A DNA stretch of 64,000 bases. Origin: UMGS1322 sp900550765 (lineage in GTDB: Bacteria > Bacillota > Clostridia > Christensenellales > QALW01). Position 1 is the first letter of the stretch. Every line of letters starts with the position of its first letter. Below, one piece after another: positions 33,417 to 43,100 of this stretch. The stretch covers positions 81,887 through 145,886 of the forward strand of contig CAUDEY010000003.1 in NCBI GenBank assembly GCA_958448705.1. Direction: 5' to 3'. The position numbers and the translations under genes are program-made. The notes below the pieces were generated by a model. The model was given only the letters and a program-made list of their open reading frames with translations. It searched no databases and was not told the DNA's origin.

Positions 33417-34261
33417 TTTTTCTCCCCCGTAATATAAGCAACGAGTTCCTCACTGCGGCAAATAGAAGCGGGAATATTTTTTCCCTTTTCATTCAGCCGC
33501 TGCACCAGCCTGCTTACAACCGGCAATCCCAAGCCTAAAGCCGCAATTTTCTCCTGATGAGAAAAGATTTCTGTGGGTGTACCATCCATTGCCTTTTTCC
33601 CCTTATGCATAACAATTACTCTGTCAGCAACCTTCACAATGTCATCCATATTGTGAGAAATCATGATTACGGTAGCACTGTTTTTTTTACGGTACTTCTC
33701 AATCACCTCTAAAATTTCACGTTTCCCTTTCGGATCAAGCCCGGCAATCGGCTCATCCAGCACCAAAAGTTTCGGCCGCATGGAAAGCACGCCTGCAATC
33801 GCCGCACGACGCTTCTGTCCGCCGGAAAGCTCAAAGGGAGAGCTCTTACGCAGCGCTTGCTCCAGCCCTACCATCTCCATACTTTCGGAAATACATTGTT
33901 CAATCTCCTCCGGTGAAAATCCTAAGTTTTTAGGGCCGAAAGCAATATCTTCCTCAACAGTCTGTTCAAACAACTGATATTCCGGATACTGAAACACCAT
34001 TCCTACCCGACGCCGCAGCAGCTTTAAATCCGGCTTCTTTTCCAGCAGGTCCACACCCTCTATGATCATTTTTTCACAGCTGCTGGGCTTTAATATACCG
34101 TTAAAATGTTGTACCAGCGTACTCTTTCCACTGCCGGTATGGCCGATAATGCAAACATATTCACCGTCCTCCACCGTAAGGCTCACATCCTCCAGCGCAG
34201 CTACCGAAAACGGAGAATCCGGGTTATATACATGGTTCAAGTGGTTTATATAAATTGACAT
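33413..34261 (-). CDS. ecfA2: ECF transporter ATPase EcfA2
   Basis: ATP-hydrolysing subunit. The 282 residues contain Walker A GHTGSGKST, Q-loop VFQYPEYQLFEQTV, signature LSGGQKRRAAIAG, Walker B LLVLDEPIAGLDP and the switch His in MISHNMD. QYPEYQLFEQTV is typical of EcfA2 and distinguishes it from EcfA1. It overlaps ecfA1 by 16 bp. Confidence 0.95.
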   Translation of the reverse strand: MSIYINHLNHVYNPDSPFSVAALEDVSLTVEDGEYVCIIGHTGSGKSTLVQHFNGILKPSSCEKMIIEGVDLLEKKPDLKLLRRRVGMVFQYPEYQLFEQTVEEDIAFGPKNLGFSPEEIEQCISESMEMVGLEQALRKSSPFELSGGQKRRAAIAGVLSMRPKLLVLDEPIAGLDPKGKREILEVIEKYRKKNSATVIMISHNMDDIVKVADRVIVMHKGKKAMDGTPTEIFSHQEKIAALGLGLPVVSRLVQRLNEKGKNIPASICRSEELVAYITGEKK

Positions 34262-35073
34262 AAGGCTTCAGCAAGTTCCTCCAACGTTAAAATATTACGG
34301 TCAACAGCAATCCCCCGGCTCTGCAGTTCCCGGGCAATTTTTGTTACCTCTGGAACCTCCAGCGTAAGGGAATCTAACTCTTCCTCTCGCGCAAAAACCT
34401 CCTGAGGTGTACCCGTCATTTGAATCGTTCCATCCCCCATTATCACAATGCGATCGGCCTCCACGGTCTCTTCCATAAAATGAGTAATATAAACTACCGT
34501 AATACCTTTTTCGCGGTTTAAGCGTTTCACGGTATCCAGCACTTCCGCCCGCCCCTTGGGATCCAGCATTGCCGTGGCCTCGTCCATAATTAAAATTTCC
34601 GGTTCCATCGCAAGAATACCGGCAATTGCTATCCTCTGCTTCTGTCCTCCGGAAAGATGGTGCGGTGCGCTTTTAGCAAACTCAAGCATATTGACCGCCC
34701 GCAGCGCGTCGTCGACCCGGCCGCGCAGCTGTTCATGCGGCACGCCCAAATTTTCAGGACCAAATGCCACATCTTCCTCCACAATGGTTGCCACCATCTG
34801 ATTATCCGGATTTTGAAACACCATCCCCGCACATTTTCGAATATCCAGCAGTTTTTTCTCCTGCCGGGTATCCATGCCGTTTACCGTAACGGAACCCCCG
34901 GTAGGAATAAACAAGCCGTTGATCAGTTTTGCCAACGTGCTTTTTCCGCTGCCGTTATGTCCTAAAACGCATAAAAATTCACCCTTTTTTATAGTAAGAT
35001 TTATTTGCTTCAGCACCTCGGGAGATTCCTCGTCATAACGATAACTCACATTTTTAATTTCAATAATGTCCAT
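34246..35073 (-). CDS. ecfA1: ECF transporter ATPase EcfA1
   Basis: Second ATPase of the ECF module. The 275 residues show Walker A GHNGSGKST, Q-loop FQNPDNQMVATIVEEDVAFGPENLG (EcfA1-type), signature LSGGQKQRIAIAG, Walker B ILIMDEATAMLDP and the His of YITHFMEE. It overlaps rarA by 14 bp, so the ECF module is translated within the longer leftward operon rather than from its own promoter. Confidence 0.95.
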   Translation of the reverse strand: MDIIEIKNVSYRYDEESPEVLKQINLTIKKGEFLCVLGHNGSGKSTLAKLINGLFIPTGGSVTVNGMDTRQEKKLLDIRKCAGMVFQNPDNQMVATIVEEDVAFGPENLGVPHEQLRGRVDDALRAVNMLEFAKSAPHHLSGGQKQRIAIAGILAMEPEILIMDEATAMLDPKGRAEVLDTVKRLNREKGITVVYITHFMEETVEADRIVIMGDGTIQMTGTPQEVFAREEELDSLTLEVPEVTKIARELQSRGIAVDRNILTLEELAEALCQFI

Positions 35074-36358
35074 GGTCTTTCTTCTCTTTTATCTTTTTTT
35101 CCGCTCCTTGCGCAGTAGGAACATAATACTGTTTTCCTATAAGCTGATCGGGCAGATACTGCTGCTGCACAAAATGCCCCTCAAAATCATGGGGATAGCG
35201 GTATCCCACGCCCCGCCCCAGCTGTTCATGCCCGGAATAATGACTATCACACAAATGTGCAGGTACCGTTACCGGCAGGGCTGCATCGCTTATCGCGCCT
35301 GTAAGGGCTTTGGTCACACTGTCACTCTTAGGAGAAACAGCTATAAAAATAATTGCCTGCGTCAGCGCCAGCCGGCATTCAGGATATCCGATTTTCTCCA
35401 CCGCGTCCATCGCGGCCGTGGCCTGCAGCAGTGCCATCGGCTCGGCCAGGCCTACGTCCTCAGAAGCGTGTACAATCATCCGCCGTGCAATGACGCGCGG
35501 GTCAGCGCCGCCCTCTATCATACGCATCGCCCAAAACACTGCCGCATCCGGATCGCTTCCCCGCAGGCTTTTGCAAAAGGCGCTGAGCATATCATAATAT
35601 AAGCTTTCATCGATTGCAACCGCCCGCTTTTGAATGGATTCCTCCGCCGCCTCCAGCGTAATAAAAATTTTACCCTGATCGTCCGGCGGGGTCGTCAGCA
35701 CAGCCAACTCCACCGCGTTTAATGCGGTGCGCACATCCCCCGCGGCAACGGAAACGATATGCTTTAGTGCCTCCGGTGCAAAAAAAACCTCCATATTCCC
35801 GTAGCCGCGCTGTTTATCCTTTAGCGCCATCTCCACTGCAACAGTAACATCCTCCTGCGTCAGAGGCTGAAATTCAAACACCCGGCAGCGGGAAAGCAGC
35901 GCCCGCGTCAAGCTGATATAGGGATTCTCCGTGGTGGAGCCAATCAACTGTATCGTGCCGTTTTCCAGCGCCGGCAGCAATGCGTCGGATTGCGCCTTGC
36001 TCCAGCGGTGGCACTCATCCAGCAAAAGCACCGTCGGCTTGCCGTAAAGGCTCCGCCGCTCCTGCGCGGCCTGAATAATTTCCCGTACCTCGCCCACGCC
36101 TGCGGTAACGGCGTTCAGCTTTTCAAAGTGCGCCGAGCATACATTCGCCACGATCGATGCAAGGCTTGTCTTTCCGCAGCCGGGCGGGCCGTAAAAAATA
36201 CAACTGGTAAGCCTGTCCGCCTCAATGGCGCGCCGCAGCAAGCGACCTTTGCCCACAATATGCTGCTGCCCGAAAAATTCATCAAAACTCCTGGGCCGCA
36301 TACGCTCTGCCAAAGGCACGCTCGTATTCTGCTTTGCAAAACTGAAAAGATCGTCCAT
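35060..36358 (-). CDS. rarA: Replication-associated recombination protein A (RarA/MgsA)
   Basis: AAA+ ATPase acting at stalled replication forks. The 432 residues have PLAERMRPRSFDEFFGQQH at the N-terminus, Walker A YGPPGCGKTS, Walker B LLLDECHRW, sensor IGSTTENPY and arginine-finger region ALLSRCRVFEF. The C-terminal tetramer domain includes EGGADPRVIARRMI and ASEDVGLA. It begins immediately after prmA, with no gap. Confidence 0.95.
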   Translation of the reverse strand: MDDLFSFAKQNTSVPLAERMRPRSFDEFFGQQHIVGKGRLLRRAIEADRLTSCIFYGPPGCGKTSLASIVANVCSAHFEKLNAVTAGVGEVREIIQAAQERRSLYGKPTVLLLDECHRWSKAQSDALLPALENGTIQLIGSTTENPYISLTRALLSRCRVFEFQPLTQEDVTVAVEMALKDKQRGYGNMEVFFAPEALKHIVSVAAGDVRTALNAVELAVLTTPPDDQGKIFITLEAAEESIQKRAVAIDESLYYDMLSAFCKSLRGSDPDAAVFWAMRMIEGGADPRVIARRMIVHASEDVGLAEPMALLQATAAMDAVEKIGYPECRLALTQAIIFIAVSPKSDSVTKALTGAISDAALPVTVPAHLCDSHYSGHEQLGRGVGYRYPHDFEGHFVQQQYLPDQLIGKQYYVPTAQGAEKKIKEKKDHGHY

Positions 36359-37294
36359 CTACTTTCTCCAGGCCATAGCCGTCCATTCCCCTTGCGTAAG
36401 CCGCTGCAGCTTCTGAAATCCCTGCACCGCAAGGGCCGCTTCTACTTCATCGGCTCTTTCATTGATAATGCCGGAAACAATATAAATACCGCCCTCATTC
36501 AAATGTGCCTTTGCTGCCGGTGCCAGCTTCATCACCGCGTCAGCAATAATGTTGGCCACCACGATATCCGCATTTTCATACTGTTTCTCCAATAAATTGC
36601 CGCATTCCACGTCTATAGCAAAACCGCCGCGCTCTGCATTGGCCTTTGCCACTTTTACAGCCTCAGCGTCAATATCTACCGCGTGCACGTTTTGTGCTCC
36701 CAAAAGCGCCGCGCACATGGCCAGCACGCCGGTGCCGCAGCCTACATCCAAAACAGAACAGCCCTTTTTAACATATTCCTCCAAAAGCAGAATACACATG
36801 CGCGTTGTCTCATGCGAGCCCGTTCCGAAGGCTGCGCCGGGGTCCATCTCCAGCACCAAATCCTCTTTCTGAGGGACATACTCTTCCCAGGAAGGTTTTA
36901 TTACAATATATTTGCCCGGTTTAAAGGGTTTATAATATTTTTTCCAATTCTCCGCCCAGTTCTCATCCCGTACAGTTTCCACCTCCATATGCAGGCTCCC
37001 CCAGGGAAAATCAGGCGCGTTGTTTTTAATTCTCTGCAACTCCTGCAAAACGAACTGCTCCGTCGCGGCAACATCCTCTTCTTCGCCGATGAAACCGCGG
37101 ACGCAAACCTCCGGGTCGTATCCATCGGCAAGATGCTCGTCGATATAATCCCACTCTTCCTTGGGGCGGTTATAGGCCAAAATATCCGCGGTGTCCTCAA
37201 TAATCACGCCGCCGGCGGAAATTTCGCCTAAAATATCGGCTACTACATCCGAACCTTCCGTCGTTGTTTTTACGGTAATTCTAATCCAGTTCAT
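36359..37294 (-). CDS. prmA: Ribosomal protein L11 methyltransferase
   Basis: SAM-dependent enzyme that trimethylates ribosomal protein L11. The 311 residues have the N-terminal substrate domain (WIRITVKTTTEGSDVVADIL), the FGTGSHETTRMCI block, SAM motif I VLDVGCGTGVLAMCA and the NPPY-like motif VVANIIADA. AAGGAGA precedes the start. It precedes rarA directly. Confidence 0.95.
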   Translation of the reverse strand: MNWIRITVKTTTEGSDVVADILGEISAGGVIIEDTADILAYNRPKEEWDYIDEHLADGYDPEVCVRGFIGEEEDVAATEQFVLQELQRIKNNAPDFPWGSLHMEVETVRDENWAENWKKYYKPFKPGKYIVIKPSWEEYVPQKEDLVLEMDPGAAFGTGSHETTRMCILLLEEYVKKGCSVLDVGCGTGVLAMCAALLGAQNVHAVDIDAEAVKVAKANAERGGFAIDVECGNLLEKQYENADIVVANIIADAVMKLAPAAKAHLNEGGIYIVSGIINERADEVEAALAVQGFQKLQRLTQGEWTAMAWRK

Positions 37295-37303
37295 ACTTTC
37301 TCC

Positions 37304-38008
37304 TTACATGTACAGGCCGCCGTTGACGGCCAAAACCTGCCCGGTAATATACGCCGCGCCGTCGGATGCCAAAAAAAGCGCGGCTGCGGCAACCTCCTCG
37401 GGTCTTCCAAAACGCCCGGCCGGAATCTGCTCCAGCAGCGCCTGCCTTTCTTCCACGGAAAAGCCATCGTTCATCGGCGTATCGATAACGCCGGGGCAAA
37501 CACAGTTCACCCCGATGTTGGGATACTCCTTGGCCAGGGCTTTGGTCAGCCCCACCAGCCCGGCTTTTGCCGCGGAATAGGCGGCCTCGCAACTGCCGCC
37601 GCACTGTCCCCAAACAGAAGAAATATTGATGATTCTCCCGCCGGCCCACATCATATGTTCAAGTGCGCACTTAATGCAATGATAGGCTCCCGTTAAATTT
37701 ACATCTAAAACGCCCTGCCACTGGGCAGGCGTTGTATCACAAAGCATCTGCCAGTATGCGCCTCCGGCATTGTTGATAAGCACATCCAATTTTTGAATAC
37801 GGCCGAAAATTTCGGCAAACATCACCTGCACCTCTTTTGAACAGGCGATATCGGCCCGCACGGCAAACCCGCCAAGCTCCTCCGCCAAGCCAAGCGCCGC
37901 TTCGTTTTTATGATAATGCAGGATCGGCAAATATCCGTTTTGCGCAAAAACCCTTGCGCAGGCCTGACCGATTCCGCCGGAAGCACCGGTAATAAGCACG
38001 GTTTTCAT
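37304..38008 (-). CDS. SDR-family reductase, candidate elongation factor P 5-aminopentanone reductase
   Basis: NAD(P)H-dependent short-chain reductase of 234 residues. The cofactor site TGASGGIG, NNAG, the catalytic Ser (INISSVWG) and YSAAK (Tyr, Lys) are all present. The block SSVWGQCGGSCEAAYSAAKAG, covered here at about residues 134-154, and the following PGVIDTPMND resemble the YmfI-type reductase that matures the EF-P modification in Bacillus more than FabG. Neighbours (tcdA, prmA, rarA, truA) also concern translation. FabG-like acyl reductase remains the alternative. It overlaps tcdA by 4 bp. Confidence 0.75.
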   Translation of the reverse strand: MKTVLITGASGGIGQACARVFAQNGYLPILHYHKNEAALGLAEELGGFAVRADIACSKEVQVMFAEIFGRIQKLDVLINNAGGAYWQMLCDTTPAQWQGVLDVNLTGAYHCIKCALEHMMWAGGRIINISSVWGQCGGSCEAAYSAAKAGLVGLTKALAKEYPNIGVNCVCPGVIDTPMNDGFSVEERQALLEQIPAGRFGRPEEVAAAALFLASDGAAYITGQVLAVNGGLYM

Positions 38009-38694
38009 GCGATCATCTCCTTTACCGCATAAGCAGCCATCAAAAGCCCTGCCGCAGGCGGCACAAAGGAAATACTGGCCGGCACGCCTTCGCGCAGCAA
38101 AGGCTCTTCGGGCGAATAGACCACCGGCAAATGCTCAATGCCTTCTTTGCGCAGCTTTGCGCGCATCACCCGCGCCAAGGGGCAATAGTTCGTTTTGCTG
38201 ATATCGGTTACCGTAAAGCGGGAAGGATCCAGCTTGTTGCCCGTGCCCATAGCGGAAATAATCTTTGTGCCGGCCTGTAACGCGCACTGCACCAGCAGTA
38301 CTTTGGAGGGCACTGAATCAATGCAGTCCAGCACAAAATCAAAGCTTGAAAAATCAAACTGTTCCCGGGTAGAAGCATCAAAAAAAACACATTTTTCTTC
38401 CGCCTGCACGAAGGGATTGATATCCAATATCCTTTGGCGCATCAGCGCGCTTTTATACTGCCCTAAGGTAGAATGCAGTGCCAAAAGCTGCCGGTTGAGA
38501 TTGCTTTGCGATACGGTATCGTGGTCTACCAGCGTTATTTTGCCTACCCCGGCCCGGGCTATTGCCTCAGCCGCAAAGGAGCCTACGCCTCCCAGGCCAA
38601 ATACAGCCACATGAGCCGCCACCAATTTTTCCATAGCCGCAGAACCAAGCAGCTTTTCCTGGCGGGAAAATGCGTGTTCCGTTACTTCAGCCAT
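38005..38694 (-). CDS. tcdA: tRNA threonylcarbamoyladenosine dehydratase (TcdA/CsdL)
   Basis: E1-like enzyme that cyclises the t6A37 base of tRNA to ct6A using ATP. The 229 residues show the Rossmann nucleotide site VFGLGGVGSFAAEAIARAG, the NLNRQLLAL block with the ATP-contacting Arg, and DCIDSVPSK. The C-terminal SISFVPPAAGLLMAAYAV matches the family. It overlaps the upstream isomerase gene by 13 bp. Confidence 0.92.
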   Translation of the reverse strand: MAEVTEHAFSRQEKLLGSAAMEKLVAAHVAVFGLGGVGSFAAEAIARAGVGKITLVDHDTVSQSNLNRQLLALHSTLGQYKSALMRQRILDINPFVQAEEKCVFFDASTREQFDFSSFDFVLDCIDSVPSKVLLVQCALQAGTKIISAMGTGNKLDPSRFTVTDISKTNYCPLARVMRAKLRKEGIEHLPVVYSPEEPLLREGVPASISFVPPAAGLLMAAYAVKEMIA

Positions 38695-39479
38695 GTGCGG
38701 AGCGCCTTTACCGAGTCTGCCAAATCCGTTTCCCAGTCGCCGGTCTTGCCGGAGGCTTCAACCGAAACGCCGCCTTTGTATCCGCATTCCTTCAGCGCTT
38801 CAATAAACGCGCGGGCATTATAGATATCCTCGCAGTCCAGCGTACTGCGCACCTCGTTGCTGCCGGCCTTCGCCTGGGCAATATGTGCATGTTCCAAAAT
38901 GTCTGCATTCGCCCCTATTACGGCAAAATCCTCATCTTCCACCCGCATATGGTAACTATCGGCCAGCAGTTTTACGCTGGGATGGTTTAATTCACGCACA
39001 AACGCCGCACCGGCGGCAACACTGTTTAATAGATTGGTTTCATAATGGCAAAGCGGCTCCATTACAACCAGGCAGCCGTATTCTGCCGCTATATCGCCCA
39101 CAATTTTTGCCGCGTACAGCAACTGCCGGCGCGCCGTTGCCGCATCAAAGCCCTCCGGTATTTTGCGCGCCATACCGGAGCCGAATACAACCCGTTTTAC
39201 CCCCAGCCGCTGCATAACGGAAAAACCATGGGTCAAATATGCCCGCAGTTCCTCTTCGGGCGTAATATTTTCGCCTACAACCGCAATGCCGCCCTTAAGC
39301 AGCCCGTTGGCGCCCAGCACCGGCAAGCCGATTTTTGCAATCTTCTCCTCGGCAGCAAGCACATCCGCCTCCGGGCGTACCGCCATATCCGAAAAACTGC
39401 ATTCAAAATAATCAAAGCCGGCCGCAGCCGCTTTTTCATACAAATCACTTAAAATACTCCCGCACATTCCGATCTTCAT
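38682..39479 (-). CDS. Sugar phosphate isomerase/epimerase (TIM barrel)
   Basis: A 265-residue TIM-barrel enzyme of the xylose-isomerase-like superfamily. It has VVMEPLCHYETNLLNS (Glu ligand), LLADSYHM (Asp and His ligands), EHAHIAQ and a late SVEAS Glu. Substrate unknown. It is the first gene of the long operon ending at truA. A possible promoter with -10 TACAAT lies at 39513-39518. Confidence 0.82.
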   Translation of the reverse strand: MKIGMCGSILSDLYEKAAAAGFDYFECSFSDMAVRPEADVLAAEEKIAKIGLPVLGANGLLKGGIAVVGENITPEEELRAYLTHGFSVMQRLGVKRVVFGSGMARKIPEGFDAATARRQLLYAAKIVGDIAAEYGCLVVMEPLCHYETNLLNSVAAGAAFVRELNHPSVKLLADSYHMRVEDEDFAVIGANADILEHAHIAQAKAGSNEVRSTLDCEDIYNARAFIEALKECGYKGGVSVEASGKTGDWETDLADSVKALRTWLK

Positions 39480-39679
39480 ATCTTTTACCGCCTTTTATTT
39501 TTATTTTTTATCATTGTACCATATTTACGTCTTTCTTAAAAGTGATTTTTAAGCAATCCATGCAAAAAGCCCGCAAAAAGTTTGACCTCGTACTTTTTTA
39601 TATAAATTTCATAAAATCTTCACTGTTTTTCAGCCGCGTAATGATATAATCAGAGCAATTTAAGAAAGGAGTTCCTTTT

Positions 39680-40138
39680 ATGACAGACAAAACGTTTCAT
39701 GTTTACTGTCAGTTTGACGCGCTGTTTTCCCTTATCAAAAAGCAGCTTCAATCTCGGCTGGAAAAGTATGCCCTTCTTCCGGGGCATGTAATGCTGCTGA
39801 AAACACTGAAGGAGCAGCCCGGTCTGGCGCAGAATGAACTGGCAAAAGCTGTTTTCCGGGAAACCAGCACCCTAACGACGACGCTGAAGACCTTAGAAAA
39901 ACGAGCGCTTATAAAAAAAGAAATTGCAAAAGAGGATAAACGTACCTATCAGCTGTATCTTACGGAGTACGGCGAGCAAGTTTTTTATCAATGCCAACAG
40001 GATTTTTCCACCTTTAGACAGGAACTTTTCCAAACCCTTTGTGAGGAAGATCAAAAAGCCATCAAAACAATTTTCGATAAACTGCTGAACACTTTAAAAG
40101 AAATGGATAACAAGGAGGCAAAACCATGCTGCAGCTAA
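39680..40138 (+). CDS. MarR-family transcriptional regulator
   Basis: Predicted dimeric winged-helix regulator of 152 residues. The DNA-binding core is LAQNELAKAVFRETSTLTTTLKTLEKRALIKKE (about residues 50-82), followed by a beta-hairpin wing (KEDKRTYQLYLTEYG). N- and C-terminal helices form the dimer. AAAGGAG lies 8 nt before the ATG. It overlaps the ABC exporter gene by 13 bp and probably controls that gene and itself in response to an exported compound; inducer unknown. Confidence 0.9.
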   Translation: MTDKTFHVYCQFDALFSLIKKQLQSRLEKYALLPGHVMLLKTLKEQPGLAQNELAKAVFRETSTLTTTLKTLEKRALIKKEIAKEDKRTYQLYLTEYGEQVFYQCQQDFSTFRQELFQTLCEEDQKAIKTIFDKLLNTLKEMDNKEAKPCCS

Positions 40139-43100
40139 AGCACATAAAAAAAAGTTATATAAGCGACAGCTTTTCTCAAAATGCCCTGGATGACGTTTCG
40201 CTTTCTTTCCGTCAAAACGAATTCGTCGCAATTTTAGGTCCCAGCGGCAGCGGCAAAACTACGCTTTTAAACATCGTAGGCGGTTTAGATCAATATACCG
40301 ACGGAGACTTAATCATCAACGGAAAATCTACTAAACAATTTACCGATTCCGACTGGGACTCCTATCGCAACCATTCCATCGGTTTTGTATTTCAAAGCTA
40401 CAACTTAATTCCGCACCAAAGTGTGCTTGCCAATGTGGAACTGGCTCTTACCCTCTCCGGTGTTTCCCGAAAAGAGCGGCGGCGCCGAGCGAAAGAAGCG
40501 CTCATTCAGGTAGGTCTGGGAGATCAAATAAGCAAAAAGCCCAATCAAATGTCCGGCGGACAAATGCAGCGCGTAGCGATCGCACGGGCGCTGGTAAACA
40601 ACCCGGATATCCTCTTGGCCGATGAGCCCACCGGTGCACTGGATTCAGCGACAAGCGTACAGATCATGGATCTTCTAAAAGAAGTTTCCAAAGACAGGCT
40701 GGTCATTATGGTAACGCACAATCCCGAACTTGCCGATCAATACGCTAATCGTATCATACGCCTAAAGGACGGCAAAATCACAGACGATACTCATCCATTT
40801 GATTCCCGGGAAGAATCTGCTTTGCCGGAAAAAGCAAAAAAGACCTCCATGTCTTTTTTGACAGCGCTTTCCCTGTCACTGAACAATTTAATGACGAAAA
40901 AAGCCCGTACTTTTTTAACCAGTTTCGCCGGCTCCATAGGCATTATCGGTATTGCGCTCATCTTAGCACTATCCAGCGGCATTAAAGCATATATCAACGA
41001 AGTACAGGAGGAAACGCTCTCTTCCTATCCCATTCAGATCGAGGCTGAACAAATGGATATGGGCAGTCTCATCACCAGTATGATGGGAACCCAGGACAAA
41101 AGTTCGCACGGTACCGACGCAGTATATGCCAGTTCCGTTATGTATGACCTGGCGAATTCTATGAATAACGCCCAAACAAAACAAAACAATCTAAAAAAGC
41201 TGAAAGACTTTATTGAAAAGGAAAACAGTCCAATCAAGGACTATGCTACTACCATCCAATACTCCTATGATATCCCTCTGAATATCTATGCCAAAACGGC
41301 TGAGGACACCTATCAAAAAGCTGATATCATGGAAGTATTCTCATCTATGACCGAAGGTTCTTCCGCCAATATGGAATCCCTTTCCATGGGTTTTGCCTCC
41401 TATAATACCTGGGCGGAAATTCTGCCCGGAGCCGAAGGCGAGCCGGTATCGGAGGTGATCCGTTCCCAATACGAACTGATTGAAGGAAAATGGCCCGAGG
41501 ATAAAACAGATATTATTCTCGTTTTAGATAAAAACAATGAGATCACCGATATCACGCTTCATGCTCTGGGTCTGAAAACGACTGACGAGATCGTTTCCGA
41601 TATGCTTGCCGCACGCCGGGGTGAAACGATAGATCAAAGCGTAAAAAGCTACAGTTATGAGGAGATCCTGAATCTCTCCTTTAAGCTGATCGCCGCTACC
41701 GACTATTACACCGACAGCGACGGTGACGGCATTTGGGAGGATCTTTCTGAAAACGAATCCGCCATGGAGGTTATCATCAATAACGGGCTGGATTTAAACA
41801 TCTGCGGTATTATACGCCCTCTTCCCGATGCCGTTACATCAATGGGTGCCTCGTTGTACTATACCAGTGCATTGACAGACTATCTGATTGAGCGCACCGC
41901 AGCCTCAGAGGTCGCCAAGGCACAGCTGGCGCCGGAAAATCAAAACCGGGATATCTTTACCGGTCTGCCCTTTGTGCTGGAAAATGAACAAGAACTTACC
42001 CCAGAACAGCAAGCTGAAGACTTAAAGAATTATTTTTCACAGCTCAGCGCCGTTGAAAAAGGTGAAATGTATCAAAAAATCTTAGCTATCCCCGATGCGG
42101 AAATCTTAGAAGATACGGTGGCCAAATACATGGAACAATATCCCGACCGTGCCGCACTGGAAGAAATGATCTTTACCCAATACTCCGAAGCAGCAGGAAT
42201 CGACGAAGATTCTATCCGTAAATTTATTGCCGACTACAGCGACGAAGAGCTACGGCAAATGGTAGAAACTGCTATACGGGAAATGATTACTGCACAGTAT
42301 GAAAAAAATGCAGAGGAAGCCATCAGCAAAATCGCCGCACAGCCTTCCGCGGAAGAACTGGCGGCGCTGAAAGCACAGATTACCGCACAGCTGACCGACC
42401 GCAATGCTAAAACAATGTATGTTGTTTCCCAATATACTTCTTTTACGGCCATGCCGGCAGAAAGCATTATGACTTATCTGTTCGGCCTCAGCGATGCAGA
42501 ACTGGATGCTATTGTAGATGACCTTGCAACAGAAGCGGCAAAACAGCTTTATACCCAATACGGCAGTACAGACGCAGGAACGGCAATACAAAAAGTTGCT
42601 GATGCGTTTGACGCCTATATTCCCACTCTGACCACAGAACAACTATCCGCGCTGTATGATGACTGCATGCCGCCCAAAACCTCGGATGCCACACGGAATG
42701 ACAATTTAAAGCTGTTAGGGTTTGCTGATAAAGAATCCCCCTCCAGCATTAACATCTATGCCGCAACTTTTGCCGATAAAGATGAAATAGGTGCCATTAT
42801 TGCGGATTATAACACCCAAGCAGCAGAAGAAGATCAAATCACCTATACCGACTATGTTGCACTGATCATGTCCTCGGTAACAACGATTATTGACGCTATC
42901 AGCTATGTGCTAATCGCTTTTGTTTCCATCTCCTTGGTAGTATCCTCAATTATGATCGGCATTATCACCTACATTTCCGTGCTGGAACGCACAAAAGAAA
43001 TCGGAATCCTGCGGTCAATCGGCGCTTCTAAAAGGGATATCTCTCGCGTCTTCAACGCAGAAACCCTAATCGTAGGCTTTGCCTCGGGTGCGATCGGCAT

